Below are positions 22,001 to 33,200 of a DNA stretch of 64,000 nucleotides, one piece after another. The number at the start of each line of letters is the position of its first letter. The first letter of the stretch is position 1. The DNA is from Aulostomus chinensis (taxonomy: Eukaryota > Chordata > Actinopteri > Syngnathiformes > Aulostomidae), in the NCBI GenBank assembly GCA_037954235.1, contig JBBMOA010000001.1, forward strand, positions 31,743,074 to 31,807,073, given 5' to 3'. The position numbers and the translations under genes were made by a program. The notes below the pieces were generated by a model. It saw nothing but the letters and a program-made list of their open reading frames with translations, was not told the DNA's origin and ran no database searches.

Positions 22001-25000
22001 AACTCAAAATGATGCTAACAGTAATGTAGTGATAGTTGCTAAGAAACTCAGTGATGCTTCAAGTAATGTAGAAAGAGTTTCTAACAACCTCAAAGTGATG
22101 CTGACAGTAATTTAGTAAGAGTTGCTAATGAACTCAATTTAATGCTACAGTGATGTCGTGAGAATTGCTCAACAACTCAAAATGATGCTAACAGTAATGT
22201 AGTGATAGTTGCTAAAAAACTCAAAGTGATGCTGACAATAATGTAGTAAAAGTTGCTACGAACCTCAAAATAATGCAACAATAATGTAGTAAAAGTTGCT
22301 ACGGACCTCAAAATATTGCGACAGTCATGTAGTAAAAGTTAATACGAACCTCAAAATATTGCGACAGTGATGTCAGAAGAACTGCTAATGAACTCAAAAT
22401 GATGCTAACAGTAATGTAGTGATAGTTGCTAATCAACTCAGTGATGCTGACAGTAATGTAGTAAGTGTTTCGAACAACCTCAAAGTGATGCTGACAGTCA
22501 TGTAGTAAGAGTTGCTACGAACCTCAAAATAATGTGACAGTGATGTCAGAAGAATTGTTAATGATCTGAAAATGATGCGACAGTAATGTAGTAAGAATTG
22601 CTAGTGAACTCAAAATGATGCTAACAGTAATGGAGTGAAAGTTTCGAATAACCTCAAAGAGATGCTGACAGTCATGTAGTAAGAGTTGCTTCGAACCTAA
22701 AATAATGCGACAGTAATGTAGTAAAAGTTGCTACGAACCTCAAAATATTGCGACAGTGATGTCGGAAGAATTGCTAATGAACTCAAAATGATGCTAAAAG
22801 TAATGTAGTGATAGTTGCGAATCAAGTCAGTAATGCTTTCAGTAATGTAGTAAGTGTTTCGAAGAACCTCAAAGTGATGCTGACAGTCATGTAGTAAGAG
22901 TTGCTAAGAACCTCAAAATATTGCACGGGAATGTAGTAAAAGTTGCTACGAACCTAAAAATATTGCGACAGTGATGTCGGAAGAATTGCTAATGAACGTA
23001 AAATGATGCTAACAGTAATGTAGTGATAGTTGCTAATCAAGTCAGTGATGCTTACAGTAATGTAGTAAGTGTTTCGAAGAACCTCAAAGTGATGCTGACA
23101 GTCATGTAGTAAGAGTTGCTAATGAACTCAATATAATGCCACAGTAATGGAGTAAAAGTTGCTACGAACCTCAAAATATTGCGACAGTGATGTCTGAAGA
23201 ATTGCTAATGAACTTAAAATGATGCTAACAGTAATGTAGTGATAGTTGCTCATCAACTCAGTGATGCTTACAGTAATGTAGTAAGTGTTTCGAATAACCT
23301 CAAAGTGATGGTGACAGTCATGTAGTAAGAGTTGCTACGAACCTCAAAATAATGCGACAGTGATGTCGGAAGAATTGCTAATGATCTCAAAATGATACGA
23401 CAGTGACGTAGAAAGAAATGCTAATGAACTCAAGATGATGCTAACAGTAATGGAGTGAAACTTTCGAATAACCTCAAAGTGATGCTGACAGTCATGTAGT
23501 AAGTGTTGCTACGAACCTCAAAATAATGCGACAGTAATGTAGTAAAAGTTGCTACGAACCTCAAAATATTGCGACAGTGATGTCGGAAGAATTGCTAATG
23601 AACTCAAAATGATGCTAACAGTAATGTAGTGATAGTTGCTAAGAAACTCAGTGATGCTTAAAGTAATGTAGAAAGAGTTTCTAACAACCTCAAAGTGATG
23701 CTGACAGTCATTTAGTAAGAGTTCCTAATGAACTCAATTTAATGCTACAGTGATGTCGTGAGAATTGTTCAACAACTCAAAATGATGCTAACAGTAATGG
23801 AGTGAAAGTTTCGAATAACCTCAAAGAGATGCTGACAGTCATGTAGTAAGAGTTGCTTCGAACCTAAAATAATGCGACAGTAATGTAGTAAAAGTTGCTA
23901 CGAACCTCAAAATATTGCGACAGTGATGTCGGAAGAATTGCTAATGAACTCAAAATGATGCTAAAAGTAATGTAGTGATAGTTGCGAATCAAGTCAGTAA
24001 TGCTTTCAGTAATGTAGTAAGTGTTTCGAAGAACCTCAAAGTGATGCTGACAGTCATGTAGTAAGAGTTGCTAAGAACCTCAAAATATTGCACGGGAATG
24101 TAGTAAAAGTTGCTACGAACCTCAAAATATTGCGACAGTGATGTCGGAAGAATTGCTAATGAACTCAAGATGATGCTAACAGTAATGGAGTGAAACTTTC
24201 GAATAACCTCAAAGTGATGCTGACAGTCATGTAGTAAGTGTTGCTACGAACCTCAAAATAATGCGACAGTAATGTAGTAAAAGTTGCTACGAACCTCAAA
24301 ATATTGCGACAGTGATGTCGGAAGAATTGCTAATGAACTCAAAATGATGCTAACAGTAATGTAGTGATAGTTGCTAAGTAACTCAGTGATGCTTAAAGTA
24401 ATGTAGAAAGAGTTTCTAACAACCTCAAATTGATGCTGACAGTCATTTAGTAAGAGTTGCTAATGAACTCAATTTAATGCTACAGTGATGTCGTGAGTAT
24501 TGCTCAACAACTCAAAATGATGCTAACAGTAATGTAGTGATAGTTGCTAAAAAACTCAAAGTGATGCTGACAATAATGTAGTAAAAGTTGCTACGAACCT
24601 CAAAATAATGCAACAATAATGTAGTAAAAGTTGCTACGAACCTCAAAATATTGCGACAGTCATGTAGTAAAAGTTAATACGAACCTCAAAATATTGCGAC
24701 AGTGATGTCGGAAGAACTGCTAATGAACTCAAAATGATGCGAACAGTAATGAAGTGATAGTTGCTAATCAACTCAGTGATGCTGACAGTAATGTAGTAAG
24801 TGTTTCGAACAACCTCAAAGTGATGCTGACAGTCATGTAGTAAGAGTTGCTACGAACCTCAAAATAATGTGACAGTGATGTCAGAAGAATTGTTAATGAT
24901 CTGAAAATGATGCGACAGTGATGTAGTAAGAATTGCTAGTGAACTCAAAATGATGCTAACAGTAATGGAGTGAAACTTTCGAATAACCTCAAAGTGATGC

Positions 25001-27926
25001 TGACAGTCATGTAGTAAGTGTTGCTACGAACCTCAAAATAATGCGACAGTAATGTAGTAAAAGTTGCTACGAACCTCAAAATATTGCGACAGTGATGTCG
25101 GAAGAATTGCTAATGAACTCAAGATGATGCTAACAGTAATGGAGTGAAACTTTCGAATAACCTCAAAGTGATGCTGACAGTCATGTAGTAAGTGTTGGTA
25201 CGAACCTCAAAATAATGCGACAGTAATGTAGTAAAAGTTGCTACGAACCTCAAAATATTGCGACAGTGATGTCGGAAGAATTGCTAATGAACTCAAAATG
25301 ATGCTAACAGTAATGTAGTGATAGTTGCTAAGAAACTCAGTGATGCTTAAAGTAATGTAGAAAGAGTTTCTAACAACCTCAAAGTGATGCTGACAGTCAT
25401 TTAGTCAGAGTTGCTAATGAACTCAATTTAATGCTACAGTGATGTCGTGAGAATTGCTCAACAACTCAAAATGATGCTAACAGTAATGTAGTGATAGTTG
25501 CTAAAAAACTCAAAGTGATGCTGACAATAATGTAGTAAAAGTTGCTACGAACCTCAAAATAATGCAACAATAATGTAGTAAAAGTTGCTACGAACCTCAA
25601 AATATTGCGACAGTCATGTAGTAAAAGTTAATACGAACCTCAAAATATTGCGACAGTGATGTCGGAAGAACTGCTAATGAACTCAAAATGATGCTAACTG
25701 TAATGTAGTGATAGTTGCTAATCAACTCAGTGAAGCTTACAGTAATGTATTAAGTGTTTCGAACAACCTCAAAGTGATGCTGACAGTCATGTAGTAAGAG
25801 TTGCTACGAACCTCAAAATAATGTGACAGTGATGTCAGAAGAATTGTTAATGATCTGAAAATGATGCGACAGTGATGTAGTAAGAATTGCTAGTGAACTC
25901 AAAATGATGCTAACAGTAATGGAGTGAAAGTTTCGAATAACCTCAAAGAGATGCTGACAGTCATGTAGTAAGAGTTGCTTCGAACCTAAAATAATGCGAC
26001 AGTAATGTAGTAAAAGTTGCTACGAACCTCAAAATATTGCGACAGTGATGTCGGAAGAATTGCTAATGAACTCAAAATGATGCTAAAAGTAATGTAGTGA
26101 TAGTTGCGAATCAAGTCAGTAATGCTTTCAGTAATGTAGTAAGTGTTTCGAAGAACCTCAAAGTGATGCTGACAGTCATGTAGTAAGAGTTGCTAAGAAC
26201 CTCAAAATATTGCACGGGAATGTAGTAAAAGTTGCTACGAACCTCAAAATATTGCGACAGTGATGTCGGAAGAATTGCTAATGAACTCAAGCTGATGCTA
26301 ACAGTAATGGAGTGAAACTTTCGAATAACCTCAGAGTGATGCTGACAGTCATGTAGTAAGTGTTGCTACGAACCTCAAAATAATGCGACAGTAATGTAGT
26401 AAAAGTTGCTACGAACCTCAAAATATTGCGACAGTGATGTCGGAAGAATTGCTAATGAACTCAAAATGATGCTAACAGAAATGTAGTGATAGTTGCTAAG
26501 AAACTCAGTGATGCTTGAAGTAATGTAGAAAGAGTTTCTAACAACCTCAAAGTGATGCTGACAGTAATTTAGTAAGAGTTGCTAATGAACTCAATTTAAT
26601 GCTACAGTGATGTCGTGAGAATTGCTCAACAACTCAAAATGATGCTAACAGTAATGTAGTGATAGTTGCTAAAAAACTCAAAGTGATGCTGACAATAATG
26701 TAGTAAAAGTTGCTACGAACCTCAAAATAATGCAACAATAATGTAGTAAAAGTTGCTACGAACCTCAAAATATTGCGACAGTCATGTAGTAAAAGTTAAT
26801 ACAAACCTCAAAATATTGCGACAGTGATGTCGGAAGAACTGCTAATGAACTCAAAATGATGCGAACAGTAATGAAGTGATAGTTGCTAATCAACTCAGTG
26901 ATGCTGACAGTAATGTATTAAGTGTTTCGAACAACCTCAAAGTGATGCTGACAGTCATGTAGTAAGAGTTGCTACGAACCTCAAAATAATGCGACAGTAA
27001 TGTTGTAAAAGTTGCTACGAACCTCAAAATATTGCGACAGTTATGTCGGAAGAATTGCTAATGAACTCAAAATGATGCTAAAAGTAATGTAGTGATAGTT
27101 GCTAATCAAGTCAGTGATGCTTACAGTAATGTAGTAAGTGTTTCGAATAACCTCAAAGTGATGCTGACAGTCATGTAGTAAGAGTTGCTACGAACCTCAA
27201 AATAATGTGACAGTGATGTCAGAAGAATTGTTAATGATCTGAAAATGATGCGACAGTGATGTCGGAAGAATTGCTAATGAACTCAAAATGATGCTAACAG
27301 TAATGTAGTGATAGTTGCTAAGAAACTCAGTGATGCTTAAAGTAATGTAGTAAGTGTTTTGAACAACCTCCAAGTGATGCTGACAGTCATGTGGTCAGAG
27401 TTGCGAGTAACCTAAAAATGATGCTGACAGTAATGTAGTAAGAGTTGCTACGAACATCAAAATAATGCTACAGTGATGTCGTAAGAATTGCTAATGAACT
27501 CAAAATGATGCTAACAGTAATGTAGTGAAAGTTGCCAATGAACTCAAAGTGATGCTGACAGTAATGCAGTAAGAGTTGCTACGAACCTTAAAATAATGCA
27601 ACAGTAATGTAGTAAGAGTTGCTACGAACCTCAAAATAATGCGACAGTGATTTTTGGAAGAATTGCTAATGATCTCAAAATGATGCGACAGTGATGTCGT
27701 GAAAGTTTCGAATAACCTCAAAGTGATGCTGACAGTAATGTAGTGAAAGTTGCCAATGAACTCAAAGTGATGCTGACAGTAATGCAGTAAGAGTTGCTAC
27801 GAACCTTAAAATAATGCAACAGTAATGTAGTAAGAGTTGCTACGAACCTCAAAATGATGCGACAGTGATGTTGTAATAATTGCTAATGAACTCAAAATGA
27901 TGCTAACAGTAATGTAGTAAGAGTTG
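13032..27926 (+). repeat. 43-44 bp satellite, array 1
   Basis: About 14.9 kb of head-to-tail monomers. One 44-bp subtype starts TTGCTAATGAACTCAAAATG and ends AGTAATGTAGTGATAG. A 43-bp subtype starts TTGCTACGAACCTCAAAATA and ends AGTGATGTCGGAAGAA. Another begins TTTCGAACAACCTCAAAGTG. Adjacent monomers at 15016, 15059 and 15102 are exactly 43 bp apart. Larger blocks recur: the marker GTAGAAAGAGTTTCTAACAA lies at 20077, 22068, 23668, 24403, 25357 and 26525. This shows higher-order units of 0.7-2 kb that were rearranged. No open frame of note and no known family match. The strand given is the orientation of TTGCTAATGAACTC. Confidence 0.97.
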
Positions 27927-28030
27927 AAACTAGAACAACAAACTGTCCTCTGACGGTTGGACAGGTTGGTTTGGTCCGTCCTCTCACTCATCATTAAAAG
28001 CCCTTATTACTCATCATTCATCCAATCTGA

Positions 28031-28964
28031 CACTCACGTCTGCAGTGGGGAATCCCCAGCAGCCCGCGGCCCACATGGAGCAGTCTCGGCCAATCACGTG
28101 GGGCCTGCAGCGGCACCGACCACCAAATGACTCGCAGGTTTCACTCTCAGCTCCAACCTCATGGCAGGCACAAGGCAGGGCGCCGTTGTTGAAGAGAGCC
28201 CAAGAGACACAGCTGAGCTGAGACAGAATGGAGACCAAGGACAGGAGGGACGACAGAGAAAAAGGAAACGTTAGCGAGACATTTTAGGAAAATTAGTTTA
28301 GTGGGGAAAAGGTTCTTAGCCAAACTTGCTAAATGGAAGGACAACAAAAAACAAAGATCTTAACAAGAAAATTAGCACAAAGTGAAACCCTGCAAGAGAA
28401 AGTAAATCAAGAACTAAATATTCTTGAGGCTCAGGTCTTTAGTTCCAATGCTTGTAAATGACATCTGAATGCATTCACAACCCAAATCTGAGCAGACAGA
28501 AGCGTCCCAGTCAGGCCCAGTTTAGTTCCTCTAGAACATTCAGGGATACAGAACATGGACCAACTCAGGCTGAGAGACACCGACTTGACATGAAAGCTGT
28601 TGAGGCCACAGTTGCTGATGAAGTGGTCAGATTTCTCCAGTGGTTCTTGGTTCAGGGAGCTGGAGCTGGAGCTGCTCTCAGGCACCACCAGGACGTAATC
28701 CTGGAGAGACAGAAGGAAGAAGTCCAGGCCTGACAGAGGAGAAGGAGGCACAGAGTAGAAACAGCAGATACGTGTGGGGAAAGGGAGAGGGTATCAGTCC
28801 AGCAGAGGAGCAGGAAACCTACCACCACAGGGCTCTGCCTGCAGGAACCTGCAGGTGAGGAGGACCTGGTGGTCCGGCACATCCAGAATGATCTGGTTTT
28901 CAGACACCGGCACGTTTCGGCAGCCGTAAGCGTGGGGACAGAAGGAGGCGTTGGCGTGGCCTGG
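28031..28964 (-). pseudogene. lama5: Laminin alpha-5 gene fragment, three exons, decayed
   Basis: Three exon-like segments on the minus strand read, in order, as consecutive parts of laminin alpha-5, a basement-membrane subunit. Exon A (28823-28960) follows the acceptor GTGTCTTCCAG and encodes GHANASFCPHAYGCRNVPV. Exon B (28585-28700) follows TGTCTCTCCAG and encodes DYVLVVPESSSS, then LEKSDHFISNC. Exon C (about 28215 to 28038) encodes NNGALPCACHEVGAE, then CESFGG and HVIGRDCS, a laminin EGF-like module, and ends at a GTGAGT donor. Introns are kept, so this is a genomic duplicate and not a retrocopy. Decay signs are an apparent one-base loss late in exon A, a Trp for a conserved module Cys, and a one-base loss before the exon C donor. 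Flanking exons are absent; the satellite starts about 105 bp beyond exon C. Assignment rests on recalled vertebrate LAMA5 similarity. Confidence 0.8.
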
Positions 28965-29036
28965 AAGACACAAACAACCATCTCCATTTGAATGTTTCTC
29001 AAACAGCCGGAGCAGGAAAGCTAAGATGAATCAAAG

Positions 29037-29455
29037 ATCCTCCACCCTGCCAGATCCGACCCTGGTAATGTACGCAGACCGTACGCCATAGCCTGAAACG
29101 CGCCTCCAAAATATCCTGCCTCCGCATCGCGTCGCCGCGGGGTGACGTCATTGTCGAGGACTGTCATTGGTCCGCTCAAAACGTCATTTCCGGTTCAGCC
29201 GCAGCAAAACAACACCGCCATTTTCAAAGTTTCTGAGGTGAAAGCGTCAAGAAAAAATGGACCAAGACGAAGAAAGGAGTATTCGCGGCACTACAAAGAC
29301 TGACAAATGGCCAACAATTGTTGTCTGTGACCGGAAGAAAACCAAGGAATCCGACAAGAGCCCGTAAACAATACAAAGACAAAGCCACACCCCCTAGCGG
29401 CTTGGCGGTGTATTGCAGAGCAACGCGTTCCCTCGACGCAGAATAAACCAGGCTT
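29037..29455 (-). repeat. Dispersed repeat R2, GC-rich copy
   Basis: The inverse of 430-862, with conserved landmarks AACGCGTTGCTCTGCA and GCTAGGGGGTGTGGCT when read on the minus strand. This copy is richer in CpG than its partner. Its plus-strand part 29138-29225 looks like a promoter and lies upstream of the BED-finger fragment, so R2 may be the 5' region of a hAT-type element. Confidence 0.65.
29138..29225 (+). promoter_or_regulatory. Promoter-like motif cluster in repeat R2
   Basis: In under 90 bp there is a CRE (TGACGTCA), an inverted CCAAT box (CATTGGTCC), an ACGTCATTTCCGG composite (the ETS/CRE pair ACCGGAAATGACGT on the other strand), and CCGCCATTTT, a YY1-type site. This set is typical of TATA-less housekeeping promoters. 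An ATG-led 37-codon frame (MDQDEERSIRG...) begins at 29254 but is too short to assign. Whether it initiates transcription is inference. Confidence 0.5.
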
Positions 29456-29887
29456 TTCAGTCGCACCTGTTTTACGCCCCCGTGCCAGATAAGGACCCCA
29501 TCGGGCTGTGCCACTCTGGAGGGAGCGCGTCTCACAGTCAGTCAGCGGAACCATGCGGATCCGGGCCGCAGCTGTGGGAAGGAGCGCCAATTGTATCGGG
29601 TTGTTGTTTTCTGGACTGCAGCAGAACAGGAGCAGCCGGGACTGGAATGTAGAAGTAGGTTATCTTGAAGTTGACTCAGTTATGGTGAACGATATTGTGG
29701 TTCAACACTTTAATGAGCTTTAAGGCAAACACATTTCATGAGGAAACAACGCCGGAATTGGACGGATTTCAGCGGCACACAACAACGTATCCGATACACC
29801 TCATTGGAAACCTGGTGGTCTAAGACTAAGAAACACCAGTCACCATGAAGAAAGGAACTTTTAGCTGAGTACTCATGTTCTTTTCTG
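29456..29887. other. CpG-richer spacer before the BED-finger fragment
   Basis: An ATG at 29553 opens a 56-codon frame (MRIRAAAVGRSANC...) that matches nothing I recognise. The interval could be the first exon and intron of the hAT/ZBED-like gene whose pieces follow, since 29881-29890 is a good acceptor (TTTTCTGCAG). Otherwise nothing is identified. Confidence 0.35.
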
Positions 29888-29890
29888 CAG

Positions 29891-30218
29891 GTTGAATGTC
29901 GCATTTGTTGGACAGAAGCGTCTCATCTCAACAAAAGCACCTCTTCAGTGCTGAGGCATGATGGGGCCAGGCATGAGAATGAAGTCCCAGATCCACCAGG
30001 ATGAACTCAGGTATACAGCCACTCTCCAACTGACTCACAGTTGCTTCATTGATCATTAATTCCTCTTCATTTCTTCTCTCCTTCATCTTTAACCATCCAG
30101 CTTCCAGGAAGCAGATGCTGGATGAGGCTCTGCTGAATTTCATCCTGAAGGACTGCCAGCCCTTCAGCACTGTTGAGAGGGAAGGGTTCAGGGAACTGGT
30201 TCAGGTCCTTGAGCCTCC
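29891..30218 (+). pseudogene. BED finger / hAT transposase fragment, truncated
   Basis: After an acceptor ending at 29890, the frame from 29894 reads ECRICWTEASHLNKSTSSVL, then RHDGARHENE. This is the C-x2-C ... STS-x-LRH-x3-RH pattern of a BED zinc finger. A second coding piece at 30100-30218 reads SRKQMLDEALLNFILKDCQP, then FSTVEREGFRELVQVLEPP. That matches the segment following the BED finger in hAT transposases and ZBED proteins, where a KDxQPFS-x-VE-x-GFR-x-L signature is standard. The piece ends abruptly where the satellite begins, so the catalytic region is missing. Stops lie between the two pieces, consistent with an intron or decay. It cannot encode an active transposase here. A domesticated ZBED1-like gene is the alternative source. 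Confidence 0.75.
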
Positions 30219-33200
30219 AGCAGCTCTTACTACATTACTGTAAGCATCACTGAGTTGATTAGCAAATATCACTACATTACTGTTAGCATCAATTTGAGTT
30301 CATTAGAAATTCTTCCGACATCACTGTCGCAATATTTTGAGGTTCGTAGCAACTTTTACTACATCACTGTCGCATTATTTTGAGGTTCGTAGCAACTCTT
30401 CGTACATGACTGTTAGCATCACTTTGAGGTTATTCGAAACTTTCACTCCATTACTGTTAGCATCATTTTGAGTTCATTAGCAATTCTTCTGACGTCACTG
30501 TCGCATTATTTAAAGGTTCGTAGCAACTTTTACTACATTACTGTCAGCATCACTTTGAGTTTATTAGCAACTATCACTACATTACTGTTAGCATCATTTT
30601 GAGTTCATTAGCAATTCTTACTACATCACTGTCGCATTATTTTGAGGTTAGTAGCAACTCTTACTACATGACTGTCAGCATCACTTTGAGGTTGTTTGAA
30701 ACACTTACTACATTACTGTAAGCATCACTGAGTTGATTAGCAACTATCACTACATTACTGTTAGCATCATTTTGAGTTCATTAGCAATTCTTACGACATC
30801 ACTGTACCATCATTTTGAGTTTATTATCAATTCTTCCTCCATCACTGTCGCATTATTTTAAGGTTCGTAGCAACTCTTACTACATGACTGTCAGCATCAC
30901 TTTGAAGTTATTCAAAACTTTCACTACATTACATTTAGCATCAATTTGAGTACATTCGCACTTCTTACTCCATTACTGTTAGCATCATGTTGAGTTCATT
31001 GGCAATTCTTCCGAAATCACTGTCGCATTATTTTGAGGTTTTTCGAAACACTTACTACGTAACTGTAAGCATCAATGAGTTGATTAGCAACTATCACTAC
31101 ATTACTGTTAGCATCAATTTGAGTTCATTAGCAAGTATCACTACATTACTTTTAGCATCATTTTGAGTTTGTTAGCAATTCTTACGACATCACTGTAGCA
31201 TTAAATTGAGTTCATTAGCAACTCTTACTACATGACTGTCAGCATCACTTTGAAGTTGTTCGAAACACTTACTACATGACTGTCAGCATCACTTTGAGGA
31301 TGTTCGAAACTCTTACTACATTACTGTAAGCATCAATGAGTTGATTAGCAACTATCACTACATTACTTTTAGCATCATTTTAAGTTCATTAGCAATTCTT
31401 ACGACATCACTGTCCCATCAGTTTGAGATCATTACCAATTCTTCTGACATCACTTTCGCATTATTTTGAGGTTCGTAGCAACTCTAACCACATGACTGTC
31501 AGCATCGCTTCGAGGTTATTCGAAACTTTCACTACATTACTATTAGCATCATTTTGAGTACATTAGCAATTCTTACTCCATTACTGTTGCATCATTTTGA
31601 GATCATTAGCAATTCTTCCGACATCACTGTCGCATTATTTTTAGGTTCGGAGCAACTCTTACTGCATTACTGTTGCATTATTTTAAGGTTCGTACCAACT
31701 CTTAGTACATGACTGTCAGCATCACTTTGAGGTTATTCGAAACTTTCACTCCATTACTGTTAGCATCATTTTGAGTTCATTAGCAATTCTTACTACATCA
31801 CTGTCGCATCACTTTGAGATCATTACCAATTCTTCCGACATCACTGTCGTATTATTTTGAGGTTCGTAGAAACTCTGAGTACATGACTGTCAGCATCAGT
31901 TTGAGGTTGTTCGAAACTCTTACTACATTACTGTCAGCATCACTTTGAGTTCATTGGCAACTTTCACTACATTACTGTTAGCATCATTTTATGTTCATTC
32001 GCAATTCTTACTACATCACTGTTGCATCATTTTGAGATCATTCGCAATACTTTCGACATCACTGTCGCATTATTTTGAGAATCGTAGCAATTCTTACTAC
32101 ATGACTGTTGCATTATTTAAAGGTTCGTAGCAATTCTTACTAAATTACTGTCAGCATCACTGTGAGTTTATTAGAAACTATCACTACATTACTGTTAGCA
32201 TCATTTTGAGTTCATTAGCAATTCTTACGACATCACTGTCCCATCAGTTTGAGATCATTACCAATTCTTCTGACATCACTGTCGCATTATTTTGAGGTTC
32301 GAACCAACTCTTACTACATGACTGTCAGCATCACTTTGAGGTTATTCGAAACTCTTACTACATTACTGTAAGCATCACTGAGTTAATTAGCAACTATCAC
32401 TACATTACTGTTCGCATCATTTTGAGTTCATTAGCAATTCTTCTGACATCACTGTCGCAATATTTTGAGGTTTGTAGCAACACTTACTCCATCACTGTCG
32501 CATTATTTTGATATCATTTGCAACTATCACTACATTACTGTTCGCATCATTTTGAGTTGTTGAGCAATTCTCACGACATCACTGTCAGCATCATTTTTAG
32601 GTTACTCGCACCTCTAACCACATGACTGTCAGCATCACTTTGAGGTTATTCGAAACTTTCACTCCATTACTGTTAGCATTATTTTGAGTTCATTAGCAAT
32701 TCTTACTCATTCACTGTCGCATCATTTTGATATCATTAGCAATTCTTACGACATCACTGTAGCATTATTTTGAGGTTATTAGCAACTCTTACTACATGAC
32801 TGTCAGCATCATTTTTAGGTTACTCGCAACTCTAACCACAAGACTGTCAGCATCACTTTGAAGTTATTCGAAACTTTCACTACATTACTGTTAGCATTAT
32901 TTTGAGTTCATCAGCAATTCTTACTACATCACTGTCGCATCATTTTGAGGTTCGTTGCAAATCTTACTACATGACTGTCAGCATCACTTTGAGGTTGTTC
33001 GAAACTTTCACTACATTACTGTTAGCATCATTTTGAGTTGATTAGCAACTATCACTACATTACTGTTAGCATCATTTTGAGTTCATTAGCAATTCTTACT
33101 ACATCACTGTAGCATCATTTTGAGATCATTAGCAATTCTTCCGACATCACTGTCGCAATATTTTGAGGTTCGTTGCAACTCTTACTACATTATTGTTGCA

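Noticed and set aside
13032..27926. CRISPR array
   Set aside because: Repeats are contiguous 43-44 bp units with no unique spacers, and the genome is a vertebrate.
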